Shown piece by piece: positions 1 to 5,022 of a stretch of 5,324 bases of DNA (position 1 is the stretch's first letter; every line of letters begins with the position of its first letter). The stretch is from an uncultured Eubacteriales bacterium. GTDB lineage: Bacteria > Bacillota > Clostridia > Oscillospirales > Oscillospiraceae. Made by a program: the position numbers and the translations under genes. The notes beneath the pieces are model-generated. The model worked only from the letters and a program-made list of their open reading frames with translations, was not told where the DNA came from and ran no database searches. The DNA lies in NCBI GenBank assembly GCA_905202605.1, contig CAJKSU010000191.1, forward strand, positions 1 through 5,324. The letters run 5' to 3'.

Positions 1-562
1 GTTGGAATTGTCGTGCGGTGGGGTCCTTTCGCGTCTTTCCAGTGCCGGTGGCGCAGTCCATGGCGGTTTTATAGAGCTGGGCGATACTGCGCTTCATATT
101 CTCGGCCATGGCCTTTCCGATTTCCTCATTGGGAGCCATCAAGGAAAGACTCATCATGGGCATATCCCCGTCCCGGTAGTGGACGGAAGCAATCCAGTGC
201 CCGCTGGCATCCTGACGGATATCGGTGGTGAGCATGCTTTCCCTGTGGAGCTGGTTAATCTTGTCTGCAATAGCGGCAGAAACCTTCTGCACCACGGGAA
301 CTGCAAGAGAATCCTCAACATATCCTCCTTGTGTGCGGCCTTTTTCGGTGATGTAGTAGCGCCCTTCGGCATCGGTGGTAATGTGACCGGAGGACTGCAA
401 TTCTCCGATGCTCTCCACCAGAGTAAAATAGTTCAGGCTGTCGTCCTGATAGGCGACCTCATACAGATCCTCCAGCCGAAGGGGACTGTCGATCCGGGAG
501 AGGATAAACAGCACCAGTACCTTCACGTCCATTTTATTATGCAGATAACCCAGCGGCTCCAT
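1..562 (-). CDS. DUF4364 family protein (winged-helix, putative regulator), 3' end outside window
   Basis: The minus-strand frame is open from an ATG at 562 to the window edge, giving 187 residues and no stop. It begins MEPLGYLHNKMDVKVLVLFI and matches the DUF4364 pattern I know from Clostridia: an N-terminal helix, then LSRIDSPLRLEDLYEV, NYFTLVESIGELQSSGHI (about 44-61), and the winged-helix hairpin with YYITEKGR (69-76). A C-terminal alpha/beta part follows (about 90-165). Family members are roughly 170-190 residues long, so only a few residues should be missing. The start is supported by AAGGAG nine bases upstream of the ATG and a good promoter behind it. The protein is soluble, with no signal peptide. 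The fold suggests DNA binding, but the family has no established target. It is divergent from the EF-G-like gene, so control of the shared intergenic region is possible but not shown. The charged tail after residue 170 (TGKTRKDPTAR) looks disordered. Confidence 0.85.
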   Translation of the reverse strand, partial: MEPLGYLHNKMDVKVLVLFILSRIDSPLRLEDLYEVAYQDDSLNYFTLVESIGELQSSGHITTDAEGRYYITEKGRTQGGYVEDSLAVPVVQKVSAAIADKINQLHRESMLTTDIRQDASGHWIASVHYRDGDMPMMSLSLMAPNEEIGKAMAENMKRSIAQLYKTAMDCATGTGKTRKDPTARQFQ

Positions 563-586
563 GCGCCCACGCTCCTTTTGTGTAAA

Positions 587-600
587 GCACCCGAAGGTGC
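587..600 (-). promoter_or_regulatory. UUCG-capped hairpin in the DUF4364 leader
   Basis: On the minus strand this reads GCACC-TTCG-GGTGC, a perfect 5-bp stem closed by a C(UUCG)G tetraloop, one of the most stable RNA loops known. It lies about 12 bases after the predicted transcription start and is followed by three T. It sits just ahead of the AAGGAG at about 575-570. The T run is short, so a strong terminator is unlikely; a stabilising 5' hairpin or a weak attenuator is more plausible. Confidence 0.55.
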
Positions 601-618
601 CGATTGCCTTTTGAGCAT

Positions 619-647
619 ATTATAGCGTAACCCGGCATGAAATACAA
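619..647 (-). promoter_or_regulatory. Sigma-A-type promoter for the DUF4364 gene
   Basis: On the minus strand there is TTGTAT (647-642), a 17-base spacer, and a perfect TATAAT (624-619). The predicted transcript starts near 612, giving a leader of about 50 bases that contains the UUCG hairpin and an AAGGAG ribosome binding site. Confidence 0.8.
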
Positions 648-664
648 CCCCGCCACCACGGGAA

Positions 665-681
665 TCCACCGGCCCGGTGGA
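665..681. repeat. Perfect 8-bp-arm palindrome, possible operator
   Basis: TCCACCGG-C-CCGGTGGA is a perfect inverted repeat with one central base. It ends 18 bases upstream of the -35 box of the DUF4364 promoter and about 135 bases upstream of the EF-G promoter. It is followed by A rather than T on the plus strand, and on the minus strand the T run comes before the stem, so it is not an intrinsic terminator in either direction. A protein-binding site is the simplest reading, but nothing identifies the protein. Confidence 0.4.
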
Positions 682-817
682 AAAATCGGACGGGGAGAGC
701 AGAGGGTAAAATGACGAATTTTCCGTAAAAAACGGCGGAGAAACCAGTGAAAACCATGAAACGTGTCCAGTTCTAAAAAAATATACCGGCAAAATGCACA
801 AGTATTGACGGATTAAA

Positions 818-846
818 TTGAAAATAACTGACCTATCGTATATAAT
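818..846 (+). promoter_or_regulatory. Sigma-A-type promoter for the EF-G-like gene
   Basis: TTGAAA (818-823), a 17-base spacer and a perfect TATAAT (841-846). Transcription should begin at about 852-854, leaving a leader of about 65 bases. The nearby TTGACG at 805-810 is a better -35 word but is 30 bases from the -10, which is too far. Confidence 0.85.
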
Positions 847-851
847 CGTCC

Positions 852-909
852 CATGCTAAATCGCATGATCCAAGCCCGGCAAAGCCGGTATTTCAGGATC
901 GGAAAGGGG
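852..909 (+). promoter_or_regulatory. Structured leader and ribosome binding site of the EF-G-like gene
   Basis: The leader can form CATGC/GCATG (852-856 with 863-867), starting essentially at the predicted transcript start. It can also form a compound stem: GATCC/GGATC (867-871 with 896-900) enclosing CCGGC-AAA-GCCGG (876-888). The two structures share base 867 and otherwise stack in tandem. GAAAGGGG (902-909) follows directly and places the ATG at 919 at a normal distance. No known riboswitch or protein-binding leader was recognised. Confidence 0.45.
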
Positions 910-918
910 TAAATCAAT

Positions 919-2988
919 ATGAGCTATACTGCTCGCGACATTCGCAACGTCTGCCTGATTGGACACGGCGGTGACGGAAAGACCGCTCTGGCTGAAAGTA
1001 TGCTGTACTACACCAAAGGAACCGACCGGCTGGGAAAGTCTGCCGAGGGAACCACTGTCAGCGATTTTGATCCTGAGGAAATCAAGCGGAAATATTCGAT
1101 CTCTACCTCCATTATCCCCATCGAGTACGGAAAGAGCAAGATCAATCTGTTCGATAACCCCGGCTATTTTGACTTTGCCGGTGAGGTAATGCAGTCGATC
1201 CGTGTGGTTGACTCCGGCGTGATTGTTGTTTCTGCCAAGAACGGCATCGGCGTCGGCACCGAAAAATCCTGGAAATACCTCTATGAGCGGAAGCTCCCCA
1301 GATTTGTATATATCTCCAAGCTGGATGAAGAGCATGCGGACTTCTTTAAGACCTTTGAAGCGCTCCGTGAAAAGTTCGGCAAGACGCTGGCGCCCATTGT
1401 CATTCCCATCACCGAGGGAGATAAGACCATCGGTATTGTCGATATTATTCATAAAAACGCATTTCTATCCGGCAAGGGTAAGACTCAGCATACCGATATT
1501 CCTGACAGTCTCAAGGATAAGGTAGAGGAATACTATGAATTCCTCTGCGAGGCCGTGGCGGAAACCTCCGAAGAAAATATGGAGAAGTATTTTGCCGGTG
1601 AGCCGTTTACGCTGGGCGAGATCATCACCGGCATCAACCGTGGTGTTAAGGAACTGAGTCTGGTGCCTGTATTCTGCGGCAGCGCCATGACCGGCCTCGG
1701 TACTGAGGCATTGATTCACGGTCTCGTGGACTTTGCCCCCGACCCCACCGAGGGCTATCCGCAGGAGGCGGTCAACGAGAACGGCGAAGAGGTCACCATC
1801 AACTGCGCACCGGATGAAACCCCTGTTATGTACATCTTTAAGACCGTATCCGATCAGTATGGCAAGCAGTCGTTCTTTAAAGTCATCTCCGGCAATATTA
1901 CTCCGGAGCTGACGCTGGAGAACGCCCGTACCGGCGACATGGAGAAGCTTGGCCATATTTATACTGTCAAGGGCAAAAAGACCACCGAGGTCAAGGTTCT
2001 CAACTGCGGCGATATCGGCGTTGTTTCCAAGCTGGCGTCGGTAAAGACCGGCGATACCCTATGCGTTCCTGCCCGACCGCTGACACTCAAGCCTGTGGAA
2101 TATCCTGCACCCTGCCATTCTCGTGCCATTTATGCCAAGGTGAAGGGGCAGGAGGAGAAGATTGCCTCTGGCCTGACCCGTCTGGCGGAGGAGGATTTGT
2201 CCTTTAAGCTGGTCAACAACCCGGAGACGAAGGAAATGGTGCTCACCGGCGCCGGTGATATCCATCTGGATGTGCTCTGCTCCAAGCTGAAGAGTAAATT
2301 CGGCGTGGAGAGCGAACTGCGGGAGCCGAAGGTCGCCTACCGTGAAACCATCCGGAAGTCTGCTACCGTGCGGGGGCGCCATAAGAAGCAGTCTGGTGGT
2401 CACGGTCAGTTTGGTGACGTTGTGATCGAATTTGCACCCGGTGAAACTCAGGAACTGACCTTTGAGGAGAAGGTTGTAGGCGGTGCAGTTCCCAAGAACT
2501 TCTTCCCTGCTGTGGAAAAGGGTCTGAGAGAATCCTGCGAAAAGGGCGTTCTGGCCGGTTATCCCATGGTATTCCTGAAGGCTACGCTGCTCGACGGTTC
2601 CTATCATCCCGTCGACTCCTCGGAAATGGCTTTCAAGACTGCGGCGTCTCTGGCGTATAAGGAGGGCATTCCTCAGGCAAGCCCTGTGATTCTCGAGCCT
2701 ATCGGTGCGCTGAAGGTTACCATCCCCGATACCATGATGGGTGACATCATGGGCGACCTCAATAAGCGCCGGGGGCGTATTATGGGCATGACCCCCGACG
2801 ACGATGGCAATCAGGTGGTTGAGGCGGAGGTTCCCATGAGCGAGATGATGAGCTATGCGATTGATCTTCGCTCCATGACTCAGGGGAGCGGCAGCTTTAC
2901 CTTTGAGTTTGTCCGCTATGAGGAGGCTCCTGTGTCCACCCAGCAGGCCATTATTGACGCCGCAAAAAATAACGGCAATGTAGACTAA
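919..2988 (+). CDS. Elongation factor G-like protein (EF-G paralogue, translational GTPase)
   Basis: The 689-residue product has full EF-G architecture. The GTPase domain carries the P-loop GHGGDGKT (15-22), a switch I region near YSIS (59-62), switch II DNPGYFDF (79-86), SKLD in place of NKxD (133-136), and GSA (254-256). Domain II spans about 285-385. Domain III has GAGDIHLDV (444-452). Domain IV has KKQSGGHGQFGD (499-510) and DGSYHPVDSSEMAFK (569-583). Domain V has LEPIGALKV and MGDIMGDLNKRRGRI. It acts in the cytosol on the ribosome. Tyr83 replaces the catalytic switch II His of canonical EF-G, and Ser133 replaces the Asn of NKxD. A Tyr at this site is typical of the EF-G-2 group (Thermus EF-G-2, mycobacterial FusA2), so this is a paralogue and not the main fusA. 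It also lacks the rpsL/rpsG/tuf neighbours of a housekeeping fusA. The physiological role of the paralogue is unsettled. A Tet(M)-type ribosomal protection protein is less likely because of the overall motif set. Confidence 0.92.
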   Translation: MSYTARDIRNVCLIGHGGDGKTALAESMLYYTKGTDRLGKSAEGTTVSDFDPEEIKRKYSISTSIIPIEYGKSKINLFDNPGYFDFAGEVMQSIRVVDSGVIVVSAKNGIGVGTEKSWKYLYERKLPRFVYISKLDEEHADFFKTFEALREKFGKTLAPIVIPITEGDKTIGIVDIIHKNAFLSGKGKTQHTDIPDSLKDKVEEYYEFLCEAVAETSEENMEKYFAGEPFTLGEIITGINRGVKELSLVPVFCGSAMTGLGTEALIHGLVDFAPDPTEGYPQEAVNENGEEVTINCAPDETPVMYIFKTVSDQYGKQSFFKVISGNITPELTLENARTGDMEKLGHIYTVKGKKTTEVKVLNCGDIGVVSKLASVKTGDTLCVPARPLTLKPVEYPAPCHSRAIYAKVKGQEEKIASGLTRLAEEDLSFKLVNNPETKEMVLTGAGDIHLDVLCSKLKSKFGVESELREPKVAYRETIRKSATVRGRHKKQSGGHGQFGDVVIEFAPGETQELTFEEKVVGGAVPKNFFPAVEKGLRESCEKGVLAGYPMVFLKATLLDGSYHPVDSSEMAFKTAASLAYKEGIPQASPVILEPIGALKVTIPDTMMGDIMGDLNKRRGRIMGMTPDDDGNQVVEAEVPMSEMMSYAIDLRSMTQGSGSFTFEFVRYEEAPVSTQQAIIDAAKNNGNVD

Positions 2989-3010
2989 TTGCATATCATC
3001 GTGTAAAATG

Positions 3011-3042
3011 GTAGAGGCGGGGGAACCTGCCTCTACTTTTTT
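3011..3042 (+). terminator. Intrinsic terminator after the EF-G-like gene
   Basis: An 11-bp stem (3011-3021 with 3026-3036, one G-T pair) is capped by GGAA, a GNRA-type loop, and followed by TTTTTT. It starts 22 bases after the stop codon. This is a strong Rho-independent terminator for the upstream gene. Confidence 0.95.
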
Positions 3043-3045
3043 GAA

Positions 3046-3057
3046 GGGAGCCGTACC
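3046..3057 (+). promoter_or_regulatory. traX-family ribosome binding site abutting the terminator
   Basis: GGGAG at 3046-3050 lies seven bases before the ATG at 3058 and only three bases after the last T of the terminator. There is no room for a promoter between terminator and start codon, and no convincing -35/-10 pair was seen in 2940-3010. Confidence 0.7.
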
Positions 3058-3819
3058 ATGACACAATCAACGCTGAAACGGCTTGCGGTGCTGAGCATGC
3101 TCTGCGACCATATCGCAAAGGTCGTGCTGTCCACTGGCGTGCTTCGCCCGATGCTGGGTGCAATGGGAAATTTGCTGCTCATGACTGTGCTGGTGGTGAT
3201 CGGGCGGCTCGCATTTCCGATTTTTGCGTGGTTTGTGGCGGAGGGCTGCCGGAAAACGGGGAATTTTCCCCGTTATCTCGGCAGAATGGCACTGTTTGCG
3301 GTGCTGTCGGAGGTGCCGTTTCAGCTGTGCTTTTACCGCGCGGCGGACTATGGCCTGCGCATTGCGTGCCATAACGTGATATTTACCCTGCTGCTGGCGG
3401 CGCTGGGGATTTATGCTGCAAAGGTGCTTATGGAGCGGAGGATATCCAAACCTGCTGCGGCGCTGCTTTCAGGGGTTCTGGCAACAGCACTTGGCTGGGT
3501 GCTGAAAACGGACTATAACGCTTGGGGCGTGGTGCTGGTGCTGATGCTCTATTACCTTCCGGAGGACAAAACGAGGCTGGTCATGCTGGGGGCGTGGATG
3601 ACGCTGTTTACGTTGGTCTGGCATGGATGGAATGGACAGGAATTTCTCTGGATCCACCGCAGCGGTTACGGACTGCTGCTCCATTGGATTGGCGGAATGT
3701 TCTCCGTGCCGCTGCTGGCAACCTATAACGGCGAGAAGGGATGTGGATCCAAATGGCTGTTCTATGTCTTTTATCCGGGACACTTGTGGCTGATTTATGG
3801 AATTCACTGCCTGATTTGA
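3058..3819 (+). CDS. TraX family membrane protein (acyltransferase-like)
   Basis: The 253-residue product is strongly hydrophobic with about eight predicted membrane segments (roughly 35-65, 78-94, 106-121, 133-150, 155-168, 171-187, 200-221, 231-250). It shows the TraX hallmarks in order: an N-terminal LKRLA..SMLCDHIAK with Asp17-His18, GRLAFPIFAW (49-58), SEVPFQL (84-90), HNVIFTLL (105-112), TDYNAWG (151-157) and a C-terminal FYPGHLWLIYG (238-248). Length matches F-plasmid TraX (about 248 residues). F TraX N-acetylates the pilin subunit. Chromosomal Firmicutes homologues such as this one occur away from any pilus genes and their substrate is unknown; acylation of a surface molecule is inference from the family. 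The start is set by GGGAG seven bases upstream. No terminator is visible after its stop; the next promoter begins at the base following the TGA. Readthrough from the EF-G-like gene may be its main source of transcript. Confidence 0.88.
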   Translation: MTQSTLKRLAVLSMLCDHIAKVVLSTGVLRPMLGAMGNLLLMTVLVVIGRLAFPIFAWFVAEGCRKTGNFPRYLGRMALFAVLSEVPFQLCFYRAADYGLRIACHNVIFTLLLAALGIYAAKVLMERRISKPAAALLSGVLATALGWVLKTDYNAWGVVLVLMLYYLPEDKTRLVMLGAWMTLFTLVWHGWNGQEFLWIHRSGYGLLLHWIGGMFSVPLLATYNGEKGCGSKWLFYVFYPGHLWLIYGIHCLI

Positions 3820-3848
3820 TTGCAAAATGGAAAACTATGTGGTATAAT
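3820..3848 (+). promoter_or_regulatory. Extended -10 promoter for the sensor (pseudo)gene
   Basis: TTGCAA (3820-3825), a 17-base spacer and TATAAT (3843-3848), with a TGG extended -10 element at 3840-3842. The -35 box starts at the base immediately after the traX stop codon. Predicted start is near 3855, giving a leader of about 60 bases. The promoter looks intact although the gene behind it is broken. Confidence 0.82.
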
Positions 3849-3901
3849 CATTGAAATAAATTCTTCGGATGCGGAACAGAAATAAAAACTGCGCAGGGGA
3901 T

Positions 3902-3919
3902 GGAGGTGGAGGACATATG
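3902..3919 (+). promoter_or_regulatory. Duplicated GGAGG ribosome binding site marking the original sensor start
   Basis: Two GGAGG boxes (3902-3906 and 3908-3912) precede an ATG at 3917 by ten and four bases. This start is in frame with the sensor coding sequence, but the fourth codon is TAA. It therefore identifies the ancestral start better than the internal ATG at 3992, which has no comparable site. Confidence 0.7.
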
Positions 3920-4681
3920 GTGATATAACAGGCGCTTCATGTTTCCCTGCTATTCTGGGGCTGCATATTCAATCTGGCGGCAACACTGTGTATGCTGCTT
4001 TTTCGAAACTTTAATCGGGAAAAGCGACGATGGATGCTGCTGATGCAGCTTTCCGCTGTGCTGCTGCTGGGCGGCGATGTGCTTGCGTGGCTGTATGACG
4101 GCAGGGCGGGGGAAGTCGGCTACTGGCTGGTGCGCATCAGCAACTTCATCGTCTATGGCGCGGTGGATACAGCGCTGATCTGCTTTAACGGCTATCTTTG
4201 CAGCTACCTGTATTCTGCGGAGGAGCGAAAACGGGCAATTCGGCCCAAGCTGGTGCTTGCCATCGGCGTATTGAGCCTGCTGCTAGTGGCAATCTCCCAG
4301 CATTCCAGCATGTATTACTATTTTGATGACAAAAATGTCTATCATCGAACATGGTCGTATATGATTTCTGCGGGGCTGCCGTTGTGCGGCATGCTGCTGG
4401 ATCTCTCTATGCTGGTGCAGCGACGGCACAGTGTTTCTAAAGAGCTGTTTGTTTCGCTGGCTTCCTTTATTGCGTTTCCGGTGGCGGCGGGTATCATTCA
4501 GGTGTGGTTTTATAATTTTTCACTGGTGGGGATGTCCATTGGGATCTCCATGATTCTGATGTTTCTGGTTATGACGGTGGAGCAGAACTGGGAGATTGAG
4601 CAGTTAGAACAAAGCAATGCGGAGACAACGGAGCGTCTGGAGATCGCTACTACATTGAACCAGTGTGCCAAGGAGCTTTCT
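3917..4681 (+). pseudogene. Broken seven-transmembrane sensor protein (N-terminal stop, C-terminus lost)
   Basis: From the well-placed ATG at 3917 the frame reads Met-Val-Ile-TAA and then continues open as QALHVSLLFWGCIFNLAATL. This is a convincing first membrane helix running straight into MLLFRNFNREKRRW at 3992. Counting that helix there are about seven membrane segments up to residue 197 of the 3992 frame. A short cytoplasmic coiled coil follows (EQNWEIEQLEQSNAETTERLEIATTLNQ). The layout resembles the 7TM input modules of Clostridia signalling proteins that end in GGDEF, EAL or kinase domains. This family assignment is from memory of the pattern and is moderate. The output domain is absent: after about 4681 the frame merely reads the antisense of another gene. 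Two independent lesions, the TAA at 3926-3928 and the 3' truncation, make this a pseudogene. A membrane fragment starting at 3992 could in principle still be translated, but without helix 1, an output domain or a good ribosome binding site. Confidence 0.75.
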
Positions 4682-4685
4682 CCGT
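4660..4685. other. Recombination junction between sensor gene and conjugative-element remnant
   Basis: Plus-strand coding that looks like a sensor linker (LEIATTLNQCAKEL) ends at about 4681. Minus-strand coding that looks like the CHC2-protein C-terminal half (ending DMEERRKLL) enters from the right and stops making family sense at about 4677. The two coding strands meet within roughly 25 bases with no transposase end, no clear inverted repeat and no target duplication visible. Both partners are cut at this point, as expected for a deletion or illegitimate joining rather than a clean insertion. Confidence 0.6.
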
Positions 4686-4958
4686 TCCTCCATATCCGGG
4701 GAGAGCAGCACATCCAGCAGATATTCCACATGGGATTGCTTCTGCAAGGCTTCCACAAAAAGCGGGTGCCATGCTTCTTCCGGCATCTTAGGGGCATAGT
4801 CCCGTTTCCAGCGGCGCAGAAGATGGTAATAATCGGACAGCACCCGGAAGCAGTAACGCTCCATGCGGCAAAACCGCTGTTCCGGGGTTTCCTGCCGGGG
4901 TTTGGGTTTTCTCCTGCCGGGTGGTAACAGACTGCTTGACAGCTTTAAATACATTCAA
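4677..4958 (-). pseudogene. Internally deleted CHC2 zinc-finger (primase-like) protein of a conjugative element
   Basis: AGGAGG (4970-4965) precedes a TTG at 4958 by six bases, and the frame from it begins (M)NVFKAVKQSVTTRQ. That is the conserved start of the CHC2 zinc-finger proteins in Tn1549-like elements of gut Clostridia. After 15 codons the family sequence stops. The C-terminal half resumes in the neighbouring frame: KPKPRQ, then CFRVLSDYYHLLRRWK, WHPLFVEALQKQSHVEYLLDVLL and DMEERRKLL. The intervening region, which should carry the CHC2 zinc finger, is missing, probably some 80-90 residues by comparison with remembered homologues. The gene is then cut at its 3' end by the junction with the sensor. 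An ATG at 4952-4954 opens the C-terminal frame nine bases from the AGGAGG site. A short zinc-finger-less protein of about 95 native-like residues plus a nonsense tail could therefore be made, but it would have no metal or DNA-template site. Confidence 0.72.
4890..4921. repeat. 10-bp direct repeat at the CHC2 deletion point
   Basis: TCCTGCCGGG occurs at 4890-4899 and again at 4912-4921, a 22-base period. The right copy covers the codons for the last family-like residues of the CHC2 N-terminus (TTRQ). The left copy lies at the start of the retained C-terminal half. This is the arrangement expected if short homology took part in the internal deletion, although a local 22-base duplication is also possible. 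Confidence 0.5.
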
Positions 4959-4971
4959 ATAAATCCTCCTG

Positions 4972-5019
4972 AAAATAAGAAAAGCGCCTGTCATTCTCGA
5001 AAAAGAAAATAGCAAGCGC
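4972..5019 (-). terminator. Intrinsic terminator after the relaxase-like gene
   Basis: Read on the minus strand, 15-base arms (5019-5005 and 4998-4984) pair at 14 of 15 positions counting three G-T pairs. They enclose a six-base loop and are followed by TTTTCTTATTTT (4983-4972). The hairpin starts three bases after the relaxase-like stop codon. Its T-rich tail runs directly into the AGGAGG of the CHC2 gene, so the two mobile-element genes are separated by a terminator despite their close spacing. Confidence 0.7.
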
Positions 5020-5022
5020 CTA

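Larger units (their letters stand above)
563..918. other. 356-bp divergent intergenic region
   Basis: This stretch separates the DUF4364 gene (leftward) from the EF-G-like gene (rightward). From left to right it holds the DUF4364 ribosome binding site, a UUCG-capped hairpin, the minus-strand promoter, a 17-base palindrome (665-681), about 120 bases with nothing recognisable (roughly 685-804), the plus-strand promoter and a structured EF-G leader. No credible small gene was found. The minus-strand reading frame across 523-801 has a composition unlike the neighbouring proteins and is not supported. Confidence 0.7.

Noticed and set aside
2..625. Plus-strand open frame of about 207 residues at the left edge
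   Set aside because: It is the antisense of the DUF4364 gene, which has a recognisable product, promoter and ribosome binding site on the minus strand. The plus frame has none of these.
523..801. Minus-strand open frame of 92 residues across the intergenic region
   Set aside because: It runs over the DUF4364 promoter and leader in another frame, has no ribosome binding site and no family resemblance.
805..810. TTGACG as the -35 box of the EF-G promoter
   Set aside because: The spacing to TATAAT at 841 is 30 bases. TTGAAA at 818-823 gives the standard 17.
1465..1956. Minus-strand open frame of 163 residues within the EF-G-like gene
   Set aside because: It is antisense to strongly conserved EF-G coding sequence and has no start signals.
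2059..3066. Minus-strand open frame of 335 residues opposite the EF-G-like gene
   Set aside because: Long antisense frames are common opposite highly biased genes. The translation is His/Leu-rich noise and it crosses the terminator.
4682..4927. Residues 231-311 of the plus-strand frame as a genuine sensor C-terminus
   Set aside because: This stretch is the complement of the CHC2-protein C-terminal half and shows no signalling-domain pattern.
4984..5021. AAGCGCCT repeated at 4982 and 5014 as an attachment-site or CRISPR-like repeat
   Set aside because: Both copies are accounted for as the arms and flanks of the minus-strand terminator hairpin, and there are only two.
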